From: CALNYX01 sp942490925
GTDB lineage: Bacteria > Chlamydiota > Chlamydiia > Chlamydiales > JAAKFR01
NCBI GenBank assembly: GCA_942490925.1
Contig: CALNYX010000017.1
Coordinates: 682,001 to 746,000 of the forward strand
Direction of reading: 5' to 3'
Length of the DNA: 64,000 bases
Part shown: in pieces, positions 7,518 to 16,278 of the stretch
How positions within the stretch are numbered: position 1 is the stretch's first letter
Layout of the letters: every line of letters begins with the position of its first letter
Notes under the pieces: model-generated
Database searches by the model: none
The model's input: only the letters and a program-made list of their open reading frames with translations
What the model was told of the DNA's origin: nothing
Translations under genes and position numbers: made by a program

Positions 7518-9590
7518 TTAGAGACTTTCGAGAGCTTCCTGCATCTTAGAGAGATCGAGGATTGGCTCAAGGCAGCGATCAGAGTAGCAGATATAGAGGG
7601 CTGTCTGTCCATTGAGAGGTGCTTTCACGCGGCTGCTAGGGACAAGGTCACGCAGCTCCTCATCTGAATCCCGGCGCCAAACAACGGTTTTGTGCGGAAT
7701 GTAGTACGCACTGAGCATCTTGGCGATCTCATCTTTGTACTGCTCTTCAGTATTAAGGGCGATGACAATTGAAGGCGCTTTTTTGTTGTAAAAGCGTTGA
7801 AGGGCAATGAGATGGTAACAAGCGCCTGGAGGGTAGAGATCGATATGCTCTTTTGCGGCACAGAAAATCTCCTCTGCTCTCTCCATATAGCTCTCAACAC
7901 CTGTTATCTGGTAGAGGCGCACGAGGTTCTCAGCTTGGACAGCATTGCCAGAGGGTTCCGCCCCATCATAAAATTCACAGCGACGCAAGAGTAGATGAGG
8001 ATCTTTTCCGTTGGTGAAGTAGTAGGCACCATTATCCCCCTTGAAGTCATTTTCGAGAATATCAGTTAGCGTGAGGGCAAACTCGAGCCATTTGGTACCG
8101 CGATCGGCTTCAAAGAGGGTGAGTAGACCATGAATCATAAAGGCATAGTCATCAAGTGTGCCGTCAAAACGGGCTTCCCCTTCACGCCATCGTCTTTTGA
8201 GAATCCCTTCATCCCAGAGATTTTGCCCTATAAACCCGGCTGCTTGCTCTGCAATCTCAAGGTAGTCATTGTTGGAAAAAGATCTGCCTGCCTCAGCAAA
8301 GGAGTGAATGAGAAGGCCGTTCCAGGAGGTGATGATTTTGTCATCTTTAGGGGGGCGTGGACGTTTATCTCGCAGCTCCATCAACTGCCCCCGCATCTGA
8401 CTGAGCATGTTTCTCAACTCAGCTTCATCGATCTGGTGAAGTTTTGCAAACTCTTCATAGGTATGGGGCATATGCAAAATACTGCGCCCTTTGAAATTGC
8501 CACCAGGACTCACACCATAAAATTCGCAGAAGAGCTCGGCTTTATTGCCAAGAGCTTGATGAAGCTCTTCCCATGTCCACGTATAGAACTGCCCTTCATC
8601 TCCCTCACTATCTGCATCTTCTGCAGAATAAAAGCCACCTTGAGGATCGCGCATCACGCGTAATAGGTAGGAAAGGGTTGAATCAGAGATCTCTCGGTAA
8701 AAGGACTGCTTGGTATATTGCCATGCTTCGAGGTAGACGCGTGCTAAGATCGCATTATCATAGAGCATTTTCTCAAAGTGAGGAAAGAGCCACTGATCAT
8801 CGATGCAGTAACGGGCAAATCCCCCGCCTAAATGGTCGTAAATCCCTCCACGCTGCATCATCTCAAGTGTACGCTCTACATAGAAAAGAGCGCGGCTATC
8901 GGTTGTTTCACGCACTCGGTGGAGCAAGAAACAGGCTTGAAAACCTATGGGAAACTTGGGCGCTCCTTTTGTTCCACCAAAGATGGGATCGGCTGACTTA
9001 AACAAGAGTTCAGCAGCTTCAATAATCTGCTCTTCTGATGGCAGATCTTCTGATGGCTCCGAGACCTGACCTGCAAAAACATCGACGATCTTGCCCGCTT
9101 GCATGATGACATTTTCACGCTCTTCGGGCTCTTCCCAGATCTGTTTGATGCGCAATACAAGTTGTTTAACTCCAAGCATACCATGAACAGCATCGGCAGG
9201 AAGATAGGTCGCGGCAAAAAAGGGTGTGAGATCGGGGGTGAGCACGAGGTTTAGAGGCCAACCTGCCCCTCCAGACATCATTGCCTGGGCAAATTCCATA
9301 TAGAGGCTGTCTACCTCTGGCATCTCTTCGCGATCAACCTTGATATTGACGAATGACTCATTGAGTAACTGAGCGATTTCGAGATTTTGAAAGGATTCAT
9401 TTTCCATGACATGGCACCAATGACAGGTGGCATAGCCAATGGAGAGAAAAATAGGGCGATCTTCTTCACGTGCTATTTGAAAGGCTTCGTCGGCCCATGG
9501 ATACCAATCAACAGGATTATGAGCATGTTGCAGCAGATAAGGCGACTTCTCACGAATCAGCCGGTTGGTATAAAGGGGTTGATGCGACAT
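7518..9590 (-). CDS. yyaL: YyaL/SSP411-type thioredoxin-domain protein, 690 aa
   Basis: DUF255 protein family of bacteria and mitochondria (human SPATA20). It has an N-terminal thioredoxin-like domain (residues ~1-165) followed by a long (alpha/alpha)6-barrel-like region related to N-acylglucosamine 2-epimerases. Visible: SPYLLQHAHNPVDW near residue 16, the redox-type CHWC at 56-59, GGAGWPLNL near 110, and FPHFEKMLYDNA in the barrel part. Length is normal. The biochemical role is unsettled. It is the last of three same-strand genes (rodZ, DUF368, this), 33 bp after the DUF368 gene. Confidence 0.92.
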   Translation of the reverse strand: MSHQPLYTNRLIREKSPYLLQHAHNPVDWYPWADEAFQIAREEDRPIFLSIGYATCHWCHVMENESFQNLEIAQLLNESFVNIKVDREEMPEVDSLYMEFAQAMMSGGAGWPLNLVLTPDLTPFFAATYLPADAVHGMLGVKQLVLRIKQIWEEPEERENVIMQAGKIVDVFAGQVSEPSEDLPSEEQIIEAAELLFKSADPIFGGTKGAPKFPIGFQACFLLHRVRETTDSRALFYVERTLEMMQRGGIYDHLGGGFARYCIDDQWLFPHFEKMLYDNAILARVYLEAWQYTKQSFYREISDSTLSYLLRVMRDPQGGFYSAEDADSEGDEGQFYTWTWEELHQALGNKAELFCEFYGVSPGGNFKGRSILHMPHTYEEFAKLHQIDEAELRNMLSQMRGQLMELRDKRPRPPKDDKIITSWNGLLIHSFAEAGRSFSNNDYLEIAEQAAGFIGQNLWDEGILKRRWREGEARFDGTLDDYAFMIHGLLTLFEADRGTKWLEFALTLTDILENDFKGDNGAYYFTNGKDPHLLLRRCEFYDGAEPSGNAVQAENLVRLYQITGVESYMERAEEIFCAAKEHIDLYPPGACYHLIALQRFYNKKAPSIVIALNTEEQYKDEIAKMLSAYYIPHKTVVWRRDSDEELRDLVPSSRVKAPLNGQTALYICYSDRCLEPILDLSKMQEALESL

Positions 9591-9623
9591 ATAATCTTCA
9601 GTTTAACGCATCGAGATAATTAG

Positions 9624-10418
9624 TTAAACCAAAGGTTCTTTGGTTTTTTTAGCACTAAATTCAATGATCAACAGAGAAATAAATCCTATCCCAATGAAAA
9701 TCAGAGGGGAAAGTACTTTTTCTGCTTGAAAAGGCCACAATGAGCGCATACCACCCATCATCAAACCGATGAGCAGAGAAAAGAAGACGCGATGAAAACG
9801 TTCGAGAAGACGAGAGAAAATTCGGGAAAAAAGTGCAACTCCAACAGAAATACCAACTGCCAAAAATCCAAGGGCTTGCAATGAACTTTTATCAAGCGGA
9901 TGACTTAGGGCTGTAATGATCAGTGGGTAAGCACCGAGAAGATGCAGCACATAGCTTCCAGAGATTCCCGGCAAGAGCATTGCAATGGAAGCTAGCGTCC
10001 CACACAAAAAGAGCCAAGGAAAGCTTGGAGCGACATCTTGCATTGCGTGCATACCTGAAAAGGTGAAAGCGAGAGCAAATCCAGCAAGGAGTGGAATCCA
10101 GGCAATTTTGGTTCGACGCATGCAGGTGAGACAAGAAGCGCCCATCACTCCAAAGAAAAAGGCATAGATTGTCAGTTGGTAGTTACCGAGCAAAAAACCG
10201 ATGAGATGTGAAAAGAGCAGCAATGAGAGAATCATTCCCCCACCGACTGGAAGAATAAAAGACCAAGCGACATCTTTGATTGAGGAGAATTGTAGAGTTT
10301 TGAGACTTGTAATGAGCCTGTCATAGATTCCACAAAGGAAGGCAACGGTTCCACCAGAAATGCCAGGAATAAGATCGGCTAAACCCATGAGTGAACCGAC
10401 AAGAAAGAGTTGTCTCAT
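9624..10418 (-). CDS. DUF368 membrane protein, polyprenyl-phosphate transporter family
   Basis: The start is set at the internal Met (MRQLFLVGSLMG), because that ATG overlaps the stop of rodZ as ATGA and begins the conserved N-terminus; upstream codons lie inside rodZ. About eight membrane segments. The DUF368 signature occurs twice, as ADLIPGISGGT near the N-terminus and MLLPGISGSY near the middle, fitting an internally duplicated carrier. DUF368 proteins (PopT type) are proposed to return undecaprenyl phosphate across the inner membrane. The overlap with rodZ, a cell-division/peptidoglycan organiser in chlamydiae, suits a role in envelope precursor recycling. Confidence 0.88.
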   Translation of the reverse strand: MRQLFLVGSLMGLADLIPGISGGTVAFLCGIYDRLITSLKTLQFSSIKDVAWSFILPVGGGMILSLLLFSHLIGFLLGNYQLTIYAFFFGVMGASCLTCMRRTKIAWIPLLAGFALAFTFSGMHAMQDVAPSFPWLFLCGTLASIAMLLPGISGSYVLHLLGAYPLIITALSHPLDKSSLQALGFLAVGISVGVALFSRIFSRLLERFHRVFFSLLIGLMMGGMRSLWPFQAEKVLSPLIFIGIGFISLLIIEFSAKKTKEPLV

Positions 10419-10834
10419 CAGAAGAATCCTAAAAAGCGCATGGTGAACCAGAGCGTGAGAATGGCTAAAGCTGAGCCTCCGATCCAAAGAACATTCGGAA
10501 ACCATTTTGACTCTTTCATATTGCCGCCACGCACCTCAACAGACTCGAGAAAAGCGCACTCTTGATTCTCGCGTGTTTTTTCACTCAAGAAATTCAGGAA
10601 TTGGGGATGATCTTTAATCAGCTGCTCTCCATCGACATCTAAAAATGCTGCATATTTTTTGATAAACCCTTGAGCATAGACCGGAGAGATCAAGTGGCTC
10701 ACCTGTCCCTCTTCAATTGCTTGAAGATGATTCATACGAATAGATGTGCCATTTTCGACATCTTTTAAAGAAATCCCTTTCTCTTCACGTTGCTTGCGCA
10801 ACATCTCCCCTAAATGACACATTTCTGCTTGCAT
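10418..10834 (-). CDS. rodZ: RodZ-like HTH membrane protein (CT009 type), 138 aa
   Basis: Short chlamydial RodZ. Residues ~8-75 are a Cro/CI-like helix-turn-helix domain (GEMLRKQREEKGISLKDVE, then HLQAIEEGQ and VYAQGFIKKYA), which in RodZ contacts MreB. A linker follows, and one membrane helix lies at ~113-132 (WIGGSALAILTLWF). The periplasmic domain of E. coli RodZ is absent, as usual in chlamydiae, where MreB and RodZ act at the division septum. Translation is coupled to the DUF368 gene by an ATGA overlap. In C. trachomatis this gene neighbours rnhC; here rnhC is 10 kb away. Confidence 0.85.
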   Translation of the reverse strand: MQAEMCHLGEMLRKQREEKGISLKDVENGTSIRMNHLQAIEEGQVSHLISPVYAQGFIKKYAAFLDVDGEQLIKDHPQFLNFLSEKTRENQECAFLESVEVRGGNMKESKWFPNVLWIGGSALAILTLWFTMRFLGFF

Positions 10835-10883
10835 GATACAGCCCTTTTTTGGCCATTATTTGAAATTAACATGATTTTACGCT

Positions 10884-12089
10884 ATGCTTTTCTGGATGGA
10901 ACAAAAAACTCTTTGTTCAACTAGTAGTGCGTTTATTTGGTCCCGAGTATTGGGAGTCCCCCTCTGGGTGGTGCTCAGTGCTCTTTCCCTAATTCTATAT
11001 AAAGAATTTCACGCATCCCCTTTACAACTCACATTTCTTGTTGCCCTCAAGCCCGCGTCTGCCCTTTTTGCTGCTTACTGGAGCTCATTTCGCCGCAAAA
11101 ATCTTGTGACAAACCTTGTTTTGACAAACATTTTGCGCTTTGTCCCCTTCCTTGGGTTCTATTGGATTCACTCGGCTTGGTTTTTAATCTTTGCCTTTGG
11201 TTGGTATATGATTCTCTCTAGAGGGTGCGTCCCCACCTGGATGGAGCTGTTCAAAAAACATCTACCTTCTGATCGTCGCTCTAAAATCTTTGTCCTTGGC
11301 AACGCCCTTGAATATGTCGGTACAGCGCTGCTTCCCCTACTCCTTGGGATCTTGCTCGATCATAATGGCAATGCGTGGCGCTACATTTTCCCAATCACAG
11401 GGCTCATTGGCATTGCATCGACTTTCTTTTTCATGCAAATCCCAGAAGCTTTTTCACAAAATGTTAAAGCCCCGAGCCTCATCCTTCCATGGAAACAATC
11501 GCTCACTTTGCTGCTCAAAAACCCTGACTTTTTCCGCTACCAGATCGGTTTTATGATTGGTGGCGCAGGGTTGATGATCATGCAGCCTGTGCTTCCAATC
11601 TTCTTTGTTGACCACCTCCACCTCTCCTACACCAAAATCTTGCTTGCCCTCTCAGTCTGTAAAGGGATTGGCTTTGCGGCGACCTCATCACTTTGGAGCA
11701 ACTGGTTTAACAAAACAAATCTATTTGTGTTTAGTGCGCTCGTTGCCTTTTTAGCAGCGCTTTTCCCACCACTTCTGCTCGCAGCAAAAATGACCATGCC
11801 GCTGCTCTTTTTTGCCTATCTCAACTATGGAATTATGCAAGCGGGTAGTGAGCTCAGTTGGCATCTTTCAGCCATTTCATTTGCCAAAGAGGACGAGAGT
11901 CTACCATTTAGCGAGGCAAACATTTTGGCAGTTGGTGTTAGAGGTTGCATCGTGCCATTTATTGGAAGTCTAATTTTTGTTGGATTCAATGCTGCCACTG
12001 TACTGTGGACAGCATCGCTACTTTGCTTGACTGGCTCGATAACCCTTCTATTGAGCCAGAAAGTTCTGGCCCAAAAGCCTGTGAGCTAG
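10884..12089 (+). CDS. MFS transporter, 401 aa
   Basis: Major facilitator with about 12 hydrophobic segments and a basic loop after the second (SSFRRKNLV). Substrate cannot be told. The ATG could be at 10884 or 10896; neither has a strong ribosome site. The stop codon TAG lies inside the CTAG that forms the end of a 169-bp inverted-repeat element. The original C-terminus may thus have been kept exactly, or cut slightly, by that insertion. It is divergent from rodZ with about 50 bp between starts. Confidence 0.85.
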   Translation: MLFWMEQKTLCSTSSAFIWSRVLGVPLWVVLSALSLILYKEFHASPLQLTFLVALKPASALFAAYWSSFRRKNLVTNLVLTNILRFVPFLGFYWIHSAWFLIFAFGWYMILSRGCVPTWMELFKKHLPSDRRSKIFVLGNALEYVGTALLPLLLGILLDHNGNAWRYIFPITGLIGIASTFFFMQIPEAFSQNVKAPSLILPWKQSLTLLLKNPDFFRYQIGFMIGGAGLMIMQPVLPIFFVDHLHLSYTKILLALSVCKGIGFAATSSLWSNWFNKTNLFVFSALVAFLAALFPPLLLAAKMTMPLLFFAYLNYGIMQAGSELSWHLSAISFAKEDESLPFSEANILAVGVRGCIVPFIGSLIFVGFNAATVLWTASLLCLTGSITLLLSQKVLAQKPVS

Positions 12090-12254
12090 TGTCTAGTGAC
12101 AAAATTCCGTATCCATATTTGTGCTCGGATTTGCCTGGTGGGCGAAGCGTGGAGCGCAACGGCATCTTTGAATAAGATGTTACGCGCGAACACACAGCAC
12201 AACAGGATAAAGACGACGCAAATATGGATACGGAATTTTGTCACTAGACACTAG
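12086..12254. mobile_element. MITE-like element with perfect 36-bp terminal inverted repeats
   Basis: 12086-12121 and 12219-12254 are perfect inverted copies over 36 bp, starting and ending in CTAG. The ~97-bp interior has no gene. The total of 169 bp and the CTAG ends fit a non-autonomous transposon moved by an IS5-group transposase, whose targets include YTAR/CTAG. It begins in the stop codon of the MFS gene. No autonomous relative with these ends is in the window; the IS at 6274 has different ends. Confidence 0.75.
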
Positions 12255-12370
12255 TACACCGTTTCAGTAAAACATTGCACATCTGCACTTGTCTTTTTCC
12301 GCATCTTATAATCGATAAAAGCACGCCTACATCTCGATGTATGTCATGTTTTACTGAAACGCTATACTAG
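12251..12370. mobile_element. Second small inverted-repeat element (120 bp) sharing CTAG
   Basis: 12251-12275 and 12346-12370 are inverted repeats of 25 bp with two mismatches, again beginning and ending with CTAG. The inner part GTTTCAGTAAAACAT is perfect. It shares the CTAG at 12251-12254 with the first element, and its other CTAG contains the stop codon of pepA (12367-12369). Both convergent genes therefore end at an element border. Confidence 0.65.
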
Positions 12371-13584
12371 CACTCTCCTTTGAGGATAAATTTATATAAA
12401 AGATGAACGCCAAACCCGCTCACCCCTTCTTCTGGAAAAAAAATATTCCAAGCCACTCCAGAAATATCAAGATGAGCCCACTTAACTCCCTTATCTACAA
12501 ATTCACATAAAAATTCAGCTGCCACAGAGGAGGCTCCGAATTTGCCAATTCCATCATTAGAGAGGTCTGCTGTTTTCGAAAAAAGCTGCTTGCGAAAAGC
12601 TAGGCCTAATGGCAGCGGCCACACTCTTTCTCCCACCTCCTCACCTACCTTAATTAAGGAATCCTGAAGAGGAGGAGCATTACAAAAGAGGCCGGCATAT
12701 TGATCGGCAAGCGCACCAAGGGTCTCAAGTGTGAGAGTTCCCAGGTCGATAACTGTTTGAGGAGCAAAATGCTTTTGTGCGTAGGTGATTCCATCTGCCA
12801 AAATCAGGCGTCCCTCAGCGTCGGGGTCTTTTACCTCTACTTTTTTGCCACTGAGCATAGTGATCACATCGCCATGACGCAGCGCGTTTCCATCTGTGAT
12901 ATTCTCTACAAGAGGCAAGATGGCAACCACATGCTGTTTAGGCTTCAGGATGGAAAGAACATACATCAGCCCTACAACAGCTGCTGCACCTGCTTTATCT
13001 TGTTTCATCTGCAGCAAAAAGTTGTGCTTCAATGCAAGGCCTCCAGCGTCAAAACAAACACCTTTGCCAACAAGTGCAAGAGGAGGTCCTTTACATCCTT
13101 TGTAGTGCATGATGACAAGTTTGGAGGGATTAGAACTTCCTTTTCCCACTGCTTCCATTGCAGGGGTTGGAGGAAGTACTTCAACATGAAGATCCAACTT
13201 TTCACACTCTTTTGCAAAAAGGGTGGGCGTCATCAAATTTGAAGGCGCTTCAGTAAGCCGCCGTGCAAGTTGCACTCCCTCAGCGATTGTCTTCTCTTCA
13301 AACGAATTGAGGGTGGTGATCACCTTGTCTGGTGCCCACTTGAGAAGCTCCAGCCCACAAATGGCAAGCTGCTCTGCTTTCACATGGATGATCCTTTTCG
13401 GATCGCGGCAAATGACGATACGGGGAATGTGGAAAGTGCCATTGGTAGTCACCTCCACCCATTCCTCATCTCGATCATTGAGAGACATGATCCCTCCTAA
13501 AAGAGCATCGAGCTCCTTGATATAGTGTGGTGTAATGAGCAAAACATCTCCTTTCAGCTCACCCCACGTTTTGACGCACTGCAT
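12367..13584 (-). CDS. pepA: Leucyl aminopeptidase, M17 family
   Basis: Cytosolic di-metal aminopeptidase releasing N-terminal residues from peptides. Visible: EAPSNLMTP, the metal/active-site block GKGVCFDAGGLALK, MKQDKAGAA with the ligand Asp, and DPDAEGRLILADG where the family usually has NTDAEGRL (Asn replaced by Asp; ligands D and E kept). The start is put at the ATG at 13584 because GGGAGG lies 5 nt upstream. It overlaps the end of the POT transporter gene by 26 bp, so peptide uptake and peptide hydrolysis are probably co-expressed. The N-terminal domain is shorter than in E. coli PepA. The stop codon lies in an inverted-repeat element. Confidence 0.9.
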   Translation of the reverse strand: MQCVKTWGELKGDVLLITPHYIKELDALLGGIMSLNDRDEEWVEVTTNGTFHIPRIVICRDPKRIIHVKAEQLAICGLELLKWAPDKVITTLNSFEEKTIAEGVQLARRLTEAPSNLMTPTLFAKECEKLDLHVEVLPPTPAMEAVGKGSSNPSKLVIMHYKGCKGPPLALVGKGVCFDAGGLALKHNFLLQMKQDKAGAAAVVGLMYVLSILKPKQHVVAILPLVENITDGNALRHGDVITMLSGKKVEVKDPDAEGRLILADGITYAQKHFAPQTVIDLGTLTLETLGALADQYAGLFCNAPPLQDSLIKVGEEVGERVWPLPLGLAFRKQLFSKTADLSNDGIGKFGASSVAAEFLCEFVDKGVKWAHLDISGVAWNIFFPEEGVSGFGVHLLYKFILKGEC

Positions 13585-14812
13585 ACAACCTCCCAAAACA
13601 AATTGCAATGATGATTAAACAGATGGAAATTAAACAAAATCCATATCCGTAGTGACACGCAACCCCTTTACTGATGCCTCCTCCCAATAGGGCAGCGAGT
13701 GAAAACCCTAAAGGGATCATCCCCATCACCGTTCCTTTTGTTGATACCTCTGATATCGAGCTAAAAACATAGGGACCAATGAGCAACTCGGCAATGCTAA
13801 TTACCCCTATCACTGCCATCATCCCCCCGATCGGCACACTCAATTTTGCCAGCGTCATGCTCCCTAAAAGAGCGAATACAACCCCCATCAAAGCAAAGGG
13901 CAAGATGAGGCGTATTTTTCCTGTCATTTTTGCCAAAACGGATCCAAGTACCAACACCACAAGGGGGTTGATAGCCAATAGGATTGATGAGGGGACACTA
14001 CTTGGGACAAAACGCTCAGTGAAAATTAAGAGCGAAGAGCCTATCTGCTCCTGAATGGCAAAGAAGCAAACCAGCGCCAACAGAGGTGTAATGATCTGCT
14101 TTGCCATGGAGCGTAGCATGATCACAAAAAGAGCGATCACAACGAAAGGCAAAAGAGGAAGCAAAAACTGCTGCAGCTGCAAACTCACAAACGTCGCCAC
14201 AAAAAGAGCAATCAAGAGCATGGCTGTCTTTACCGGGCGGATAGACACCTCTTCCACTCTCAACTGATGAGAAAAGATGAAAAGCGTCACAATCCCGATC
14301 AACATCCCGATTGCTGCAATGCCAAAGCCGTAGTGCCAGCCATAATAAGCTGCCACAAGAGGACAGATCAACGTGGAGAGCAAAGCACCCACATTCATCA
14401 CCATATAGAAAAGTGTGAAGCCGCTCTCGCGCCTTGTATCTCCTTTCTCATAAAAGCTCCCTAAAAGAGCTGTCATGTTTGGAGAAAAAAGCGACGTGCC
14501 AACAACGATCCACGAAAGCCCCATAATGAAGCCCCCTTGAAAAGCAAAGATGAGATGCCCCACTCCAATCAAAGCGGCGCCGAGCATCAAAGCTCGGCGC
14601 ACACCCAAAAAGCGATCGGCAATGAAGCCTCCCAACAGGCCTCCCATCTCAAAGAGACCTGCATAGAGGGCGTAAATACCAAACGCCTTCTGATCACTCA
14701 GCCCCAGCGACTCAACCATGAAAAGCATGAGAAGAGCGCGGTTGCCGTAGTGGGAGAAGAACTTCCACAGCTGCACAAACGAGAGGATAAACAGCTGCTT
14801 AGGCTGCTTCAT
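13559..14812 (-). CDS. POT/PTR2-family proton-dependent oligopeptide transporter-like protein, 417 aa
   Basis: MFS-fold carrier of the POT type. The N-terminal FFSHYGNRALLMLFM corresponds to the family block E(R)FS(F/Y)YGMRA, and GGFIADRFLG to the next POT signature. The first Glu of the E-x-x-E-R motif is not visible, which could alter proton coupling. At ~417 residues it is shorter than the 14-helix bacterial POTs. It is coupled by ATGA overlap to the upstream orphan and overlaps pepA downstream, suggesting a peptide-scavenging unit. Confidence 0.8.
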   Translation of the reverse strand: MKQPKQLFILSFVQLWKFFSHYGNRALLMLFMVESLGLSDQKAFGIYALYAGLFEMGGLLGGFIADRFLGVRRALMLGAALIGVGHLIFAFQGGFIMGLSWIVVGTSLFSPNMTALLGSFYEKGDTRRESGFTLFYMVMNVGALLSTLICPLVAAYYGWHYGFGIAAIGMLIGIVTLFIFSHQLRVEEVSIRPVKTAMLLIALFVATFVSLQLQQFLLPLLPFVVIALFVIMLRSMAKQIITPLLALVCFFAIQEQIGSSLLIFTERFVPSSVPSSILLAINPLVVLVLGSVLAKMTGKIRLILPFALMGVVFALLGSMTLAKLSVPIGGMMAVIGVISIAELLIGPYVFSSISEVSTKGTVMGMIPLGFSLAALLGGGISKGVACHYGYGFCLISICLIIIAICFGRLYAVRQNVG

Positions 14813-15879
14813 ACAAGCCTCCTTGTTTGACAGTAGATGTGATCAAGTAAGAAGAAGGGCTCAGCTTGCTGATCCATCCCTATTTCAGTTGCTTTTTCTT
14901 GATAGCGAGCCACTTTTAAATCCTCACTCATCAATGAAGATTTTGGGCCAAACTGATAAACAGAGGCAGCCCCAGCTAAGATAAAATCTTGAAAGCCACA
15001 AGCGGTAATTTTCCCCTGTAGCTCCTCTTTTGAAAGCTCTGTTGTCCCCTCAAAGACCACTACCTTATCGTCAGGGTCTAGTGAATTGGTGACAAAAGCC
15101 TCTCCATCTGACTTCATCTCGAGACAGGCGACTGGTCGAATGACCCGCACCACAATGCCTCCTTTGCCTGTAAGTAGACATCTTAGAAGAGCATCTACTT
15201 GGTAGAAGAGGAAGCCAAATGTTTTGGGAGTGTAACCCGGCCACCGCCCCTCTTTTTTCATGAGCAGCCGCTCATTCAAAGTGGGATCCAAAAATCGCAT
15301 ACCCTCTTCGTGTACAAGGCTTATACTCAATTCAGAAAGGTAGGCCTGCCCATCTTCTAAAAGCTTTCTACGCAAATCGCAACACTCAGATGACCCCAAA
15401 CCTTTACTTAATGTATTGAGCTTGTTGATATCGCTTTTTGTCCATATAATACCGTTTGGCGCTACCTTAGCAACACATTTCACAGATGTCATCATGAAAG
15501 CGAGCAGAGTGAAGCAAAGCTTATCGGATACTGTTCCAAAAGCTTCCTCTGTCGCTTGTCCTACTGCACGTTTCTGCATTAGCGTCCCTTGATGCGCTAA
15601 CTCAATGATAGCGCCCAACTTACGCGTCCTTTGCGCAACTTCTGCACACTCACCTTTTACCTCATCACACGCAAAGAAAATTAAAGCGCGTGCTTGACAC
15701 CCTCCATCTCCTGGATTGGCATCAAATACTTTATAATCTCCCTTCTGCAGTGCGTCATTTGATCTTTGAAGTGTCCTGAGCAAAAGAGTCGCTAAAGTAG
15801 ACAATTCTCTGTTGCTTAGAGCGCCTTCAACAACTTGTTGACGCACGGAGTTAGGGAGTACTGTGAATATACTCATCAT
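14809..15879 (-). CDS. Conserved-looking hypothetical protein, 356 aa
   Basis: Not recognised. Soluble, Cys-rich (about 11 Cys), no signal peptide or membrane helix. The middle contains HEEGMRFLDPTLNERLL and WPGYTPKTFGFLFYQ, and the C-terminal third alternates strands and helices. The ribosome site is CGGAG upstream of MMSIF. It overlaps the POT transporter gene by four bases (ATGA), so it is in that operon. It could be a secreted effector or an enzyme; no catalytic motif stands out. Confidence 0.7.
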   Translation of the reverse strand: MMSIFTVLPNSVRQQVVEGALSNRELSTLATLLLRTLQRSNDALQKGDYKVFDANPGDGGCQARALIFFACDEVKGECAEVAQRTRKLGAIIELAHQGTLMQKRAVGQATEEAFGTVSDKLCFTLLAFMMTSVKCVAKVAPNGIIWTKSDINKLNTLSKGLGSSECCDLRRKLLEDGQAYLSELSISLVHEEGMRFLDPTLNERLLMKKEGRWPGYTPKTFGFLFYQVDALLRCLLTGKGGIVVRVIRPVACLEMKSDGEAFVTNSLDPDDKVVVFEGTTELSKEELQGKITACGFQDFILAGAASVYQFGPKSSLMSEDLKVARYQEKATEIGMDQQAEPFFLLDHIYCQTRRLV

Positions 15880-16278
15880 TAAACTCCGGATATAAATTAT
15901 TTATTTAAAACTAAAAAAAGAAAGATTGGCTTATTGCCAAAACATATAGAAATGCGTAAAAAAAGAAGAAATGAAAACAAGAGAAGATGCTCTTATTTGT
16001 CTATTGGGGGGGATGGATAATCGATTCATGATATACTCCTTTTTGTTAGTTGTACCGCTTCTTCGGCGGGTTTAAATAGAATCTGGCTTCAAAATAAAAA
16101 AAGAATTTGGCTTAAAGCCAAAAATAAAAGAACATGGCGTGAGAACGCATGTTTTTAAGAGAAAATCGAGATTTGCTGTTTAATGCAATAACTAACATGT
16201 CAACCATTGTAGCTACTTTCATACTTTGCATCAACTGCCAAATTTTTCAAGCTCCCGACTATCAAAAAAAATCTTGGA
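15880..16278. other. 399-bp intergenic region with terminators, no gene seen
   Basis: AT-rich DNA between two minus-strand transcription units. It holds two hairpins near 16106-16152, a short GC-rich inverted repeat near 16048-16063, and a weak TTGGC/GCCAA hairpin near 15927-15940. No frame with a good start, and nothing like a tRNA. The part next to 15879 should carry the promoter of the orphan/POT/pepA unit. Confidence 0.5.
16092..16152 (-). terminator. Tandem intrinsic terminators of the efflux operon
   Basis: Read on the minus strand: ACATGCGT-tctc-ACGCCATGT (one bulge) followed by a T-rich run, then TTTGGCTT-t-AAGCCAAA followed by TTCTTTTTTT. They lie 130-190 nt after the emrB stop. Confidence 0.6.

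Noticed and set aside
8130..8663. 177-codon plus-strand frame opposite the YyaL-like gene
   Set aside because: Antisense to strongly conserved YyaL codons, no ribosome site, and low-complexity composition unlike a protein.
12700..13242. 180-codon plus-strand frame opposite pepA
   Set aside because: It covers conserved M17 motifs on the other strand and has no start signal; a shadow.
15880..16278. Possible small RNA or tRNA in the 399-bp gap
   Set aside because: No cloverleaf, and the hairpins there read as terminators of the efflux operon. An sRNA cannot be excluded but has no positive evidence.
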